Assembly: GCF_001428565.1 (NCBI RefSeq) | Contig: NZ_LMIA01000008.1 | Span: 512,844 to 576,843, forward strand | DNA from: Nocardioides sp. Root190 | Lineage (GTDB): Bacteria; Actinomycetota; Actinomycetes; Propionibacteriales; Nocardioidaceae | Direction of reading: 5' to 3' | Length of the DNA stretch: 64,000 nucleotides | In this document: positions 16,540-26,136 of the stretch, piece after piece | How positions within the stretch are numbered: position 1 is the stretch's first letter | How the letters are laid out: every line of letters begins with the position of its first letter | Notes under the pieces: generated by a model | Seen by the model: the letters and a program-made list of their open reading frames with translations, nothing else | Told to the model about the DNA's origin: nothing | Database searches by the model: none | Made by a program: the position numbers and the translations under genes

Positions 16540-18699
16540 TCACTTCGTGAGGTCGACCCCGTCCGGGTGGGACTTCCCGGGCTCCTTCGCCACATCGGCG
16601 TGACCGGGCCACCAGGCGGCGTGCCCGAGGAGCGAGGTCAGGGCCGGCGTGAAGAACATCGACATCACGAAGGACACGATCAGGATGCCGACGGCCAGGG
16701 CGAAGCCCATGGAGACGATCAGCGTGTTGCCGCCGAGCATCAACGACGCGAACGTTCCGGCCAGGATCACGCCGGCCGCTGCGATGGTCGGGCCGGCGTG
16801 CGTGACCGCCTGCGCAGCGGCATCGTGCGGGTCACGTCCCTCCCTGGCCTCCTCGCGGAGGCGGGCGATCATCAAGATGTTGTAGTCCGTCCCGAGCGCC
16901 GTGACGAAGAGGTAGATGTAGATCGGGAGCATGAAGATCAGCCCCGACTCCCCGCCGATGTGCTGGAAGGCGATGACGGTCGTGCCGAGGGTGGCGGCGA
17001 AGCCGAGGCCCACCGCCGCCATCAGGAACCACGGCGCGACCAGGCTGCGCAGCAGCAGCGCGAGGATCAGCATGATCACGCCCGCCGCAACGGGGAAGAC
17101 GACCTTGTAGTCGCGCGCCATCGCCTTCGACATGTCGGCGAAGATGCCGGGCGTGCCGCCGACGAAGGCCTCGGTGCCCTCGGGTGCGGCGTCGTGCGCG
17201 GCATCGCGGATCGGACCCTCGACGTTGTCCTGCGCCTTGTCGGAGACCGGGTCGTCGTGCAGCGTCAGGTAGTACTGGTAGGCCGTACCGTCCTCAGACG
17301 GCAGCGGTCCGGCGACCTGGTCCACGCCCTTCGCCTCGCCCAGGGCGGTCTTGAACGCCTCGAGCTCCTCGGGGGTGACGTCGGCGCCCTCGGCGTCGAC
17401 GAGGACCGGGACGGGCTCGGCCGCGCCGGCGGAGAAGTTCTCCTGGAAGGTCGTCATCGCCTCGGTCGACTCCACGCCCTCGGGCAGGCTGGAGTTGAAG
17501 TCGAAGGACGGGTTGAAGCTCAGCGCGAAGAGGGCCAGCACGGTCATCGCACCGCCCGAGGCCAGGGCAGTGAGGCCGGGGCGCTGTCCGACGAGCCTGC
17601 CGAGCTTGATGAAGGTGCCGTGCTTCGGCTCCTTCTGCCAGGACTTCGAGGGCCAGAAGAGCGCCTTGCCGAGCAGCGACACGATCGCCGGGACGAGGGT
17701 GAGCGCGGCGATGAGGGTGACGAACACGGCGATGGCGAGCGCCGGGCCGATCGCCCGGAAGATGCTGAGCGAGCTGAGGATCAGCGCCATGAACGCCACG
17801 ATCACGGCCCCGCCGGCGGAGGCGATCGCCTCGCCCGCCCGGTCGAGGCTGTGCACGACCGAGTCCCTCACCGCGGCCCCCTGCCGCATCCGCTCGCGGT
17901 GGCGGAACAGGAAGAACAGGATGTAGTCGGTGCCGACGCCGTACAGGACGACGATCAGGATCTGCTGCACCGACGAGTCGGCCTTGAGGTCGAAGATGTC
18001 GTTGGCCCAGGCGATCGCGCCGGTGGCGATGGTGGACACGAGGGCGACCACCACGATCGGCAACAGGCAGATCAGCACACTGCGGAAGATCAGGGCGAGC
18101 AGCCCGACGATGAGGACCACCGTGGCGACGCCGACGATGAGCAGGGTGGACTCGCTGGACTCCTGGGAGTCCAGGCCCTGCGGGACCGCTCCGGTTGTGC
18201 GGATCTCGAGATCGGTGCCCTCGTTGAGGTCCTTGATCTCCTCACGCATGTCCTCGGCGTCGTCGAAGGCCTTGGGGTCGTAGCCGCTGGCCCCGTCGGC
18301 GAGCGGCACGATGCCGAAGAGGACCGATCCGTCCTCGGACAGGTTGGGGGCACCCGTCTCGTCCTGCGTGATCACCAGGCGCTGGAAGGTCTTCTCGCCG
18401 AGGGTCGGCGCGAGCGCCTGGCCGATCTCGGCGGCCTTGGCCTGGTCCCCGGCGGTCAGCTCCTCGCCGTCCTTGCGCTCGATGACCAGGATCGCTCCCG
18501 GCGAGAAGGCGTCGGAGAACTTGTCCTCCTGGAGCTGGAGGGCCTGGATCGACTCGTAGTGGTCGGGCAGGAACTCCGAGTTGTCCTGGGTGGACTCCAG
18601 GGCCGGAGCGCTGGCGCCGACCACCACGGCGACCAGCACCCAGGCAGCGATGACGTACCAACGGAAACGGGTCACGAAACGGCCGAGCGCAGCGAACAT
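16540..18699 (-). CDS. MMPL/RND-family membrane transporter
   Basis: A 719-aa RND-type exporter of the MmpL group, which moves lipids or hydrophobic compounds with the proton gradient. It has the duplicated layout of one TM helix, a large extracytoplasmic loop and a five-to-six TM bundle, twice (bundles near residues 180-340 and 510-700). The family's GTDY motifs occur in both halves ([12 protein letters not shown] and [10 protein letters not shown]). I choose MFAALGRF at 18699, directly before TM1; the open frame goes on upstream to 18822 but runs into the divergent groES control region. The substrate is unknown. Confidence 0.85.
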   Translation of the reverse strand: MFAALGRFVTRFRWYVIAAWVLVAVVVGASAPALESTQDNSEFLPDHYESIQALQLQEDKFSDAFSPGAILVIERKDGEELTAGDQAKAAEIGQALAPTLGEKTFQRLVITQDETGAPNLSEDGSVLFGIVPLADGASGYDPKAFDDAEDMREEIKDLNEGTDLEIRTTGAVPQGLDSQESSESTLLIVGVATVVLIVGLLALIFRSVLICLLPIVVVALVSTIATGAIAWANDIFDLKADSSVQQILIVVLYGVGTDYILFFLFRHRERMRQGAAVRDSVVHSLDRAGEAIASAGGAVIVAFMALILSSLSIFRAIGPALAIAVFVTLIAALTLVPAIVSLLGKALFWPSKSWQKEPKHGTFIKLGRLVGQRPGLTALASGGAMTVLALFALSFNPSFDFNSSLPEGVESTEAMTTFQENFSAGAAEPVPVLVDAEGADVTPEELEAFKTALGEAKGVDQVAGPLPSEDGTAYQYYLTLHDDPVSDKAQDNVEGPIRDAAHDAAPEGTEAFVGGTPGIFADMSKAMARDYKVVFPVAAGVIMLILALLLRSLVAPWFLMAAVGLGFAATLGTTVIAFQHIGGESGLIFMLPIYIYLFVTALGTDYNILMIARLREEAREGRDPHDAAAQAVTHAGPTIAAAGVILAGTFASLMLGGNTLIVSMGFALAVGILIVSFVMSMFFTPALTSLLGHAAWWPGHADVAKEPGKSHPDGVDLTK

Positions 18700-18780
18700 G
18701 ACAGGCACGCTAGCGGCGTACCGGGGCTGCCGGTCAAGCGACTTTGGTAGGGACTCGCCACATCCGGCCACGGGGCCGCT

Positions 18781-18807
18781 CTGGCACTCGCTTGAGGTGA
18801 GTGCTAG
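18781..18807 (+). promoter_or_regulatory. CIRCE element (HrcA operator) of groESL
   Basis: CTGGCACTC, a 9-bp spacer and GAGTGCTAG match the CIRCE consensus (TTAGCACTC-N9-GAGTGCTAA) with arms paired at 8 of 9 positions. HrcA binding here represses groES-groEL until heat stress. It lies 122 bp before the groES GTG. Confidence 0.93.
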
Positions 18808-18815
18808 TTTCATCA

Positions 18816-18842
18816 CTGGCACTCTCGTAGTGAGTGTGCCAA
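18816..18842 (+). promoter_or_regulatory. Second, degenerate CIRCE-like element
   Basis: CTGGCACTC, 9 bp and GTGTGCCAA form a second dyad (7 of 9 positions paired) only 8 bp after the first. The left arm is identical to the left arm of the first element. Two HrcA sites in tandem would allow tighter repression. Confidence 0.7.
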
Positions 18843-18928
18843 TGCCGGTCAGGAGCGCGACGCGCCCCAGGCCGGTCCGCGAACAGCACCACCCAACTCT
18901 TCAGCCCCAGAAAGTGGAGGTCGACATC

Positions 18929-19222
18929 GTGTCGGTCAACATCAAGCCGCTCGAGGACCGCATCGTCGTCAAGGCCGTCGAGGCGGAGCAGACCACCGCC
19001 TCCGGCCTGGTCATCCCGGACACCGCCAAGGAGAAGCCCCAGGAGGGCGAGGTCCTGGCGATCGGCCCCGGTCGCATCGACGACAACGGCAACCGCGTTC
19101 CGCTCGACGTCGCCGTCGGCGACAAGGTCATCTACAGCAAGTACGGCGGCACCGAGGTCAAGTACGCCGGCGAGGAGCTCCTCATCCTCTCCGCGCGCGA
19201 CGTCCTCGCGGTCCTCGGCTGA
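18929..19222 (+). CDS. groES: Co-chaperonin GroES
   Basis: The 97-aa lid of the GroEL chaperonin. It shows [16 protein letters not shown], the mobile-loop region [18 protein letters not shown] and the ending DVLAVLG. The GTG at 18929 (MSVNIKP) is preceded by GTGGAGG at 18914-18920 with an 8-nt gap. The longer upstream frame is the non-coding control region. Two CIRCE elements upstream indicate HrcA control. A long hairpin separates it from groEL. Confidence 0.96.
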   Translation: MSVNIKPLEDRIVVKAVEAEQTTASGLVIPDTAKEKPQEGEVLAIGPGRIDDNGNRVPLDVAVGDKVIYSKYGGTEVKYAGEELLILSARDVLAVLG

Positions 19223-19240
19223 TTCAGCTTCGCTTCGCTT

Positions 19241-19300
19241 CGCCCGGGATGTCATGCGAAGTGGTCGCCCCGGCGGCCATGACGCATGACGTCCCGGGCG
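19241..19300 (+). other. Long stem-loop between groES and groEL
   Basis: An 18-bp arm at 19241-19258 pairs with 19283-19300 with one mismatch, and an inner 8-bp stem (19262-19269 with 19272-19279, one G-T pair) continues the fold. No T-run follows, and groEL starts only 30 bp later, so it is more likely a processing or mRNA-stability element than a full terminator. Confidence 0.8.
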
Positions 19301-19326
19301 TTCGGCTTTCCCTACCCAAGGAGTAA

Positions 19327-20955
<1,629 letters not shown>

Positions 20956-20975
20956 TCGACCACCTGCTCAACGCA

Positions 20976-21011
20976 ACCGGCCCGTCGTACCTCCTGGTGC
21001 GGCGGGCCGGT
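20976..21011 (+). terminator. Candidate terminator after groEL
   Basis: ACCGGCCCG at 20976-20984 pairs perfectly with CGGGCCGGT at 21003-21011 across an 18-nt loop, 21 bp after the groEL stop. There is no T-run, as is common in high-GC actinobacteria. Confidence 0.6.
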
Positions 21012-21020
21012 CGCATTGGG

Positions 21021-21150
21021 GCGCGAAGTGCGTGGGTTTCTCCGCCGAAGTGTCAGGTTTTCTCCATCGAGATCGCCCCGGGTGACACCGGGACGCGAGC
21101 TCGAAGGAGAAAGTGCCGCACTTCGCAGGAGAAAACCTGGCACTTCGCGC
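21021..21150. repeat. 130-bp palindromic intergenic repeat, copy A
   Basis: Arms 21021-21074 and 21097-21150 are imperfect reverse complements. Each arm holds two modules of the form CGAAGTGC followed by TTTCTCC. The core CGAAGTGCGTGGNTTTCTCC recurs in copy B at 37314-37409. It encodes nothing convincing and is probably a dispersed, non-autonomous palindromic element. Confidence 0.8.
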
Positions 21151-21195
21151 GCCACCCGGAAACATGAGTGATCGCGGCGCGTGACCTGACTCCGG

Positions 21196-21201
21196 CATAG
21201 T
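21196..21201 (+). promoter_or_regulatory. Candidate -10 box of the ACT-GNAT gene
   Basis: CATAGT is close to TATAAT and ends 6 nt before the ATG at 21208; no Shine-Dalgarno sequence is present, so a leaderless mRNA is likely. Confidence 0.4.
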
Positions 21202-21207
21202 GGGCAC

Positions 21208-22068
21208 ATGTTGTGGAGAGTGCGTGCCGGACTGCCCGACCGACCGGGGGCCCTTGCCGAGCTCGCCGCCGCCTGCGGGCGGGCGGGCGTCAACATCCAG
21301 ACCGTCCAGGTGTTCCCCGACGGCACCTCGGTCACCGACGAGTTCGTGCTCCAGGTGCCGCAGGACTGGACCCGCCAGGCGCTGCACGACCTGGTCAACG
21401 ACGCAGGCGGGCAGACCGTCTCCGCGGTGCCGGTGACGACCGCCGCGCTGGAGGACCAGCCGACGAGGTACGTGCAGGCGGTCCGCGCGATCATCGCGCA
21501 GCCGGCCACCTTCCCCGACGTGGCGGCGCACCTGTTCGACGCGGACGTCGCGCCGAGCGACGGCGCCGAGGACGTCCTGGAGATGACGGTCGGTGGCGCC
21601 GCGACGATCCAGATCCGGCGCGATCCGCCCTTCACCGCGACCGAGCGGGCGCGCGCTGCGGCGCTGGCCGAGCTCGTCGGCCAGGTGCTCGACGCGCAGA
21701 CCCCGCCGGCGCCGCAGCAGACCGGCGCGACGGACCCCGACTTCGTGACCGACGGCGCCATCGTCACCGCCCTGGCGGCCGGCAAGGTGGCCGGGCGCGC
21801 GGAGTTCACCGAGCCGGAGCCCGGCGAGCCCTGGCCGGTGGACCTGTGGGTCGACCCGGCCTGGCACCGACGTGGCGTCGGCACCCAGCTGCTGGCCGGT
21901 GTGGCCCGTGCTGCGCGAGCCCACGGAGCCGAGGAGATCGTGCTGACGGCGCCGTCCGACAGCAAGGCCGTGCTGCCGATGGTGCTCGCTGCGGGCATGC
22001 GCGGCCGCATCCGGATGGCGGGGGAGTCGCTCACCGTACGGATCGCGATCACCGACCTCCGGGTGTGA
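21208..22068 (+). CDS. ACT domain-GNAT acetyltransferase fusion protein
   Basis: A 286-aa protein. Residues 1-70 form an ACT domain (LPDRPGALAELAAACGRAGVNIQ), a small-molecule, usually amino-acid, sensor. After a linker, residues 190-286 hold a GNAT domain with the acetyl-CoA loop WHRRGVGTQLLAGVAR. The architecture resembles amino-acid-regulated lysine acetyltransferases of actinobacteria (recollection), so ligand-controlled protein acetylation is a reasonable hypothesis. It is a single gene between the repeat element and cydA; no partner is evident. Confidence 0.75.
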   Translation: MLWRVRAGLPDRPGALAELAAACGRAGVNIQTVQVFPDGTSVTDEFVLQVPQDWTRQALHDLVNDAGGQTVSAVPVTTAALEDQPTRYVQAVRAIIAQPATFPDVAAHLFDADVAPSDGAEDVLEMTVGGAATIQIRRDPPFTATERARAAALAELVGQVLDAQTPPAPQQTGATDPDFVTDGAIVTALAAGKVAGRAEFTEPEPGEPWPVDLWVDPAWHRRGVGTQLLAGVARAARAHGAEEIVLTAPSDSKAVLPMVLAAGMRGRIRMAGESLTVRIAITDLRV

Positions 22069-22091
22069 CGGAGTCCGCACCTCCGTGCACT

Positions 22092-22109
22092 TTGTGAAAG
22101 TATTCACAA
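22092..22109 (+). promoter_or_regulatory. Rex operator overlapping the cydA -35
   Basis: TTGTGAAAGTATTCACAA is a perfect dyad matching the Rex consensus TTGTGAA-N4-TTCACAA. Its first six bases serve as a -35 (TTGTGA), 17 nt before TAGCGT at 22115-22120. Rex leaves DNA when NADH/NAD rises, so cydAB would be induced at low oxygen. Confidence 0.93.
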
Positions 22110-22114
22110 GGGCG

Positions 22115-22120
22115 TAGCGT
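22115..22120 (+). promoter_or_regulatory. -10 box of cydAB
   Basis: TAGCGT is placed 17 nt after the TTGTGA -35 in the Rex site and 7 nt before the GTG of cydA, giving a leaderless transcript. Confidence 0.65.
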
Positions 22121-22127
22121 CGGAGCC

Positions 22128-23534
22128 GTGCTGACCCCTGACGTCGTCACCGCTGCCCTTGTCCACCTCGCCACCGAGGCCGAGCCGGCTGGCCTCATGC
22201 CGGCCCGCCAGCAGATGGCGCTGTCGCTGGGATGGCACATCATCCTGGCCTGCTTCGGCGTCGCCTTCCCGGCGATGATCTTCGTGATGCACCTGCGCGG
22301 CATCCGGCGCAACGACCCGGTCGCGTTGGGCCTCGCGCAGCGCTGGGCGAAGGTCTCGGCGGTGCTGTTCGCGATCGGCGCGGTGTCCGGCACCGTGCTC
22401 AGCTTCGAGATGGGCGTGCTCTGGCCCGGTCTGATGGGGACGTACGGCGACGTCCTCGGGCTGCCCTTCGCGTTCGAGGGACTCGCGTTCTTCCTCGAGG
22501 CGATCTTCCTCGGCATCTACCTGTACGGCTGGGGCCGGATGCCCCCGAAGAGACACGTCCTGATGGTCCTGCCGATGGCGATCACCGGCGTCATCGGCGC
22601 GTACTGCGTGCTCGCGGTCAACGCGTGGATGAACGCGCCGACCGGGTTCAGCCTGGTCGGCGGCGAGGTCACCGACGTCCAGCCGTGGGCGGTGCTCTTC
22701 AACCAGCAGGCCTTCCTGCAGTTCGCCCACATGTGGGTCGGCGCCTACATGCTGGCCGGCTTCTGCGTCGCCGGCGTGTACGCCGTGGGCATGCTCCGCG
22801 GACGCCGCGACGCCCACCACAGGCTGGGTTTCATCGTCCCGTTCGCCTTCGCCTCGATCGCTGCCGTGACGCAACCCTTCGTCGGACACGTGCTGGGGTT
22901 CGGCCTCGACGAGCGGCAGCCCGCCAAGCTGGCGGCCTTCGAGCTCGCCGAGACGACCGAGAGCCCCTCCCCGCTGCGCCTGGGCGGGATCCTCGTCGAC
23001 GGCGAGGTGAGGTACTCGATCGACATCCCCGTGCTCGGCTCGCTGATCGCGATGAACTCGCCGGACAAGCCGGTCCCCGGGCTCGACACCATCCCCGAGG
23101 AGGACCACCCTCCGGTCAACCTGACGCACCTCGCGTTCCAGACCATGGTCGGCATCGGCACCCTGCTGGCCGCCGCCGTCGTGCTGTTCTGGGTCCAGCG
23201 CCGACGGGGCAGGGACCTGCTGCAGAGGCGGTGGTTCCTCCGGTTCGCCGCGGTCGCCGGTCCGCTCGCGGTGATCGCCCTGGAGTCGGGCTGGATCGCG
23301 ACCGAGGTCGGTCGCCAGCCGTGGATCGTCTACGGCGTGATGCGGACGCCGGAGGCGGTGGGCGACTACACCGCCAGCCTCTGGTGGCTGCTGGGGATCA
23401 CGTTCGTGGTCTACACGGCGATGACGGTCGGCGCGGTCGTCGTACTCCGTTCGATGGCGCGCCGCTGGCGTGAGGGTGCTGTCGACCTGCCCAGTCCCTA
23501 CGCCCCCGTGCCGGCGGCGGAGGAGGAGCGATGA
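22128..23534 (+). CDS. cydA: Cytochrome bd oxidase subunit I
   Basis: Haem-bearing subunit of the bd-type quinol oxidase, a high-affinity terminal oxidase in the membrane. The 468-aa protein has about nine TM helices. Conserved features include the N-terminal RQQMALSLGWHII histidine (haem b595 ligand region), FAFEGLAFFLEAIFLGIY, and a periplasmic Q-loop around 240-330 with VGRQPWIVYGVMRTPEA near the end. The Q-loop is short. The GTG start fits a leaderless promoter under Rex control. It overlaps cydB by 4 nt. No cydDC genes follow. Confidence 0.93.
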   Translation: MLTPDVVTAALVHLATEAEPAGLMPARQQMALSLGWHIILACFGVAFPAMIFVMHLRGIRRNDPVALGLAQRWAKVSAVLFAIGAVSGTVLSFEMGVLWPGLMGTYGDVLGLPFAFEGLAFFLEAIFLGIYLYGWGRMPPKRHVLMVLPMAITGVIGAYCVLAVNAWMNAPTGFSLVGGEVTDVQPWAVLFNQQAFLQFAHMWVGAYMLAGFCVAGVYAVGMLRGRRDAHHRLGFIVPFAFASIAAVTQPFVGHVLGFGLDERQPAKLAAFELAETTESPSPLRLGGILVDGEVRYSIDIPVLGSLIAMNSPDKPVPGLDTIPEEDHPPVNLTHLAFQTMVGIGTLLAAAVVLFWVQRRRGRDLLQRRWFLRFAAVAGPLAVIALESGWIATEVGRQPWIVYGVMRTPEAVGDYTASLWWLLGITFVVYTAMTVGAVVVLRSMARRWREGAVDLPSPYAPVPAAEEER

Positions 23535-24532
23535 GCCTGGAGGTCGCTGTCGCTGCGGCGATGTTCGTCGGGGTCCTCGCCTACGCCGTGCTCGGTGGAG
23601 CGGACTTCGGCTCGGGGTTCTTCGACCTGATCGCCGGAAGCAGTCGCCGCGGCGCCGAGCTGCGCACCCTCGTCGACCACAGCATCGGTCCGGTGTGGGA
23701 GGCCAACCACGTCTGGCTGATCTACGTCCTGGTGATCTGGTGGACCGGGTTCCCCGAGTCCTTCGCGGCGGCGTCCTCGACGCTGGTGCTGCCGCTGCTG
23801 TTCGCGCTGCTCGGAATCGTGCTCCGCGGTGCGAGCTTCGCGTTCCGCAAGTACAGCGAGACCCTCGGCCAGGCGCGGCTCTTCGGCTTCGTGTTCGCCG
23901 CGTCTTCGATCATCACGCCGTTCTTCCTCGGCGCGGTGGCCGGGGCGATCGCGTCGGGCCGGGTGCCGCTGGAGGGCACCGGCGACCGCTGGTCGTCGTG
24001 GGTGAACCCGACGTCGTTGTTCGGCGGCCTGATCGCCGTCGGCACCTGCGCCTTCCTGGCCGGCACCTTCCTCGCCGCCGATGCGGCACGCAGCGGTCAG
24101 GACCGTCTGGCCGGGGAGATCCGGGTGCGCGCGCTGGGCGTGGGCCTGGTGACCGGCGTCCTCGTCTTCGCCGCGCTCGTCCCGATCGACCGCGACGCAC
24201 CGACCCTCGCCGCAGGACTCGAGGGACGGGCCGCACCGCTGGTCGTGCTCGCCGCGATCGCGGGCCTGGCGACGACGTACCTCCTCTGGACGCGGAGGTA
24301 CGCCGTCGCCCGGTTCACGGCGGTGCTCGCCGTCGCGTCGGTGGTGTCCGGCTGGGGCGTGGGCCAGTACCCCTGGCTGCTCGTCGACGAGGTCACCATC
24401 GTCGACGCGGCGGGTGCGACCGCGACCCTGCAGGGGTTGCTGGTCGCGGTCGGGCTGGCGGTGGTCCTGGTGGTCCCGCCGCTGGTCTACCTGTTCCGGC
24501 TCACGCAGTCGGAGGAGTGGACCCGGCACTGA
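23531..24532 (+). CDS. cydB: Cytochrome bd oxidase subunit II
   Basis: Structural partner of CydA, 333 aa with eight to nine TM helices. The N-terminus shows the family pattern [17 protein letters not shown], followed by [23 protein letters not shown] and the [10 protein letters not shown] motif. It is translated by ATGA overlap with cydA and shares the Rex-controlled promoter. Its last 32 bp overlap the 3' end of the convergent zwf gene. Confidence 0.93.
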   Translation: MSLEVAVAAAMFVGVLAYAVLGGADFGSGFFDLIAGSSRRGAELRTLVDHSIGPVWEANHVWLIYVLVIWWTGFPESFAAASSTLVLPLLFALLGIVLRGASFAFRKYSETLGQARLFGFVFAASSIITPFFLGAVAGAIASGRVPLEGTGDRWSSWVNPTSLFGGLIAVGTCAFLAGTFLAADAARSGQDRLAGEIRVRALGVGLVTGVLVFAALVPIDRDAPTLAAGLEGRAAPLVVLAAIAGLATTYLLWTRRYAVARFTAVLAVASVVSGWGVGQYPWLLVDEVTIVDAAGATATLQGLLVAVGLAVVLVVPPLVYLFRLTQSEEWTRH

Positions 24533-25979
24533 ACCCGCGGTCCGGTGCGTGGTTGCCGAGCCGCCAGCCGCCGAGCGGGAGCTCGAGCGCGGTGGCCGGC
24601 CCCCACGACCCGACCTCGTAGGTCTCCGTCGGCGGCCGCCGGTCGAGCACGGGCTGGAAGATCTCCCAGAGCCGGTCGACCTCCTCGGAGCTGATGAACA
24701 GCGTCCGGTCGCCGCGCATCACGTCGAGGAGCAGGCGCTCGTAGGCCTCGAGCGGGTCGGCGCCGGGGACGTCGTCGACCAGGTCGAGGCGGAAGACGCC
24801 CTCCACCAGGGCCATGTCGGGCCCGGGGCGCTTGGCCCGGACGTCGATGGCGATCCGTGGCTGGTCGGCCAGCTCGATGACCAGCTCGTTGTGCTCGGGG
24901 GTGCCGCCGCTCTCCGGCTTGAGCCAGCGGTGCCGCGGGTCGCGGAAGCGGACGGTGATGGTGCGCCGTCCGTCCGCGAGGGCCTTGCCGGTGCGCAGGT
25001 AGAACGGGACGTCGCGCCAGCGGTCGTTGTCGATCCAGAGCTCGGCCGCCACGAAGGTCTCCACCGAGGAGTCGGCGGCGACGTCGGGCTCGTCGCGGTA
25101 GCCGTCGTACTGGCCGAAGACCACGCGCTCGGGGTCGATCGGGCGCAGGGCCGAGAAGGTCGCTGCCTTCGCGGCGCGGATCGCGGAGGCGCGGAACGCG
25201 TGCGGGTCCTCGAGGGCGACGAAGCCCAGCAGCTGCGCGAGGTGGGTGGTGACCATGTCGCGCAGGCAGCCGGTGCCCTCGTAGAAGCTGCCGCGTCCCT
25301 CGACGGTGAGCTTCTCGGGTACGTCGATCTGGACGGACTCGATGCTGTGCCGGTTCCAGGCCGGCTCGAAGAGCCCGTTGGCGAAGCGCAGCGCGAGGAT
25401 GTTCTGCACCGCCTCCTTGCCGAGGAAGTGGTCAATGCGGAACACCTGCTCGTCGGCGAAGGCCGAGGCCAGCACGGTCTGCAGCTCGCGGGCGGTGGCG
25501 AGGTCGGTGCCGAAGGGCTTCTCGGCGACCAGTCGTGACCTGCTGACGAGGTCCTCGCGGTCGAGCATCCCCACCATCGACTTGACCGCGCCGGGCGGCA
25601 CCGAGAGGTAGAGCAGGCGGCGGACGTCGCCGAGCAGGCAGTCGGCCTCCTCGAGCAGGCGGTCCTCCGCGTCACGCACGGCCTGACCGAGCTCCCGGCC
25701 GTCGTCGGAGGAGGAGGCGACGAAGCTGATCCGTTCGAGCAGGTCGTCGGCGACCTCGGCGTCGACCTCGCCGACGAACTCGGCCAGCGCGTCGCGGACG
25801 TGCGTGCGGAACTCCTCATCGGAGCCGGGGGAGTGCCGACCGCTGCCGATCACGGCGAAGTGCCGGGGCAGCCGCCCGGCGGCGCCGAGCCGGTACAGGC
25901 CGGGGAACAGCTTGCGGGCGGCGAGGTCGCCGGTCGCGCCGAAGAGGACGAGGACGTGCGGGGGCAGCTCGGAGCTCAC
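24501..25979 (-). CDS. zwf: Glucose-6-phosphate 1-dehydrogenase
   Basis: First enzyme of the oxidative pentose phosphate pathway; oxidises glucose-6-phosphate and reduces NAD(P). The 492-aa protein carries the N-terminal coenzyme motif [19 protein letters not shown], the EKPFG motif and the active-site sequence [13 protein letters not shown] with the catalytic histidine region. GTG start; no Shine-Dalgarno sequence is obvious. It stands alone here (no opcA, pgl or tal-tkt neighbours), so it may be a second zwf copy. Its 3' end overlaps cydB on the opposite strand. Confidence 0.94.
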   Translation of the reverse strand: MSSELPPHVLVLFGATGDLAARKLFPGLYRLGAAGRLPRHFAVIGSGRHSPGSDEEFRTHVRDALAEFVGEVDAEVADDLLERISFVASSSDDGRELGQAVRDAEDRLLEEADCLLGDVRRLLYLSVPPGAVKSMVGMLDREDLVSRSRLVAEKPFGTDLATARELQTVLASAFADEQVFRIDHFLGKEAVQNILALRFANGLFEPAWNRHSIESVQIDVPEKLTVEGRGSFYEGTGCLRDMVTTHLAQLLGFVALEDPHAFRASAIRAAKAATFSALRPIDPERVVFGQYDGYRDEPDVAADSSVETFVAAELWIDNDRWRDVPFYLRTGKALADGRRTITVRFRDPRHRWLKPESGGTPEHNELVIELADQPRIAIDVRAKRPGPDMALVEGVFRLDLVDDVPGADPLEAYERLLLDVMRGDRTLFISSEEVDRLWEIFQPVLDRRPPTETYEVGSWGPATALELPLGGWRLGNHAPDRGFSAGSTPPTA

Positions 25980-26034
25980 CCGACCAGCCTGCCGGGCCCG
26001 TCAAGGCCTCGGGTGTGACACAGGCCACTCGAGC

Positions 26035-26046
26035 GTTGTCGACAAC
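26035..26046. promoter_or_regulatory. Perfect 12-bp palindrome in the zwf/htaA divergent region
   Basis: GTTGTCGACAAC is self-complementary and lies 55 bp from the zwf start and 16 bp before the iron box. It may be an operator; its TTGTCG could be a -35 for htaA. The regulator is unknown. Confidence 0.4.
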
Positions 26047-26062
26047 CTGTCATGAAATTGAA

Positions 26063-26081
26063 TAAGGTCAGGCTTGCCTAA
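26063..26081 (+). promoter_or_regulatory. IdeR/DtxR-type iron box
   Basis: TAAGGTCAGGCTTGCCTAA matches the 19-bp iron-box consensus (TTAGGTTAGGCTAACCTAA) at 15 positions. It lies 55 bp before the chosen htaA start. Iron-loaded IdeR would repress the haem-uptake gene, as in corynebacteria and mycobacteria (known). Confidence 0.85.
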
Positions 26082-26136
26082 CTTGGTGAGCCCTTCTCGG
26101 GACGCTCCCAGCCCCCACCGTCCGGAAAGGACCCCG

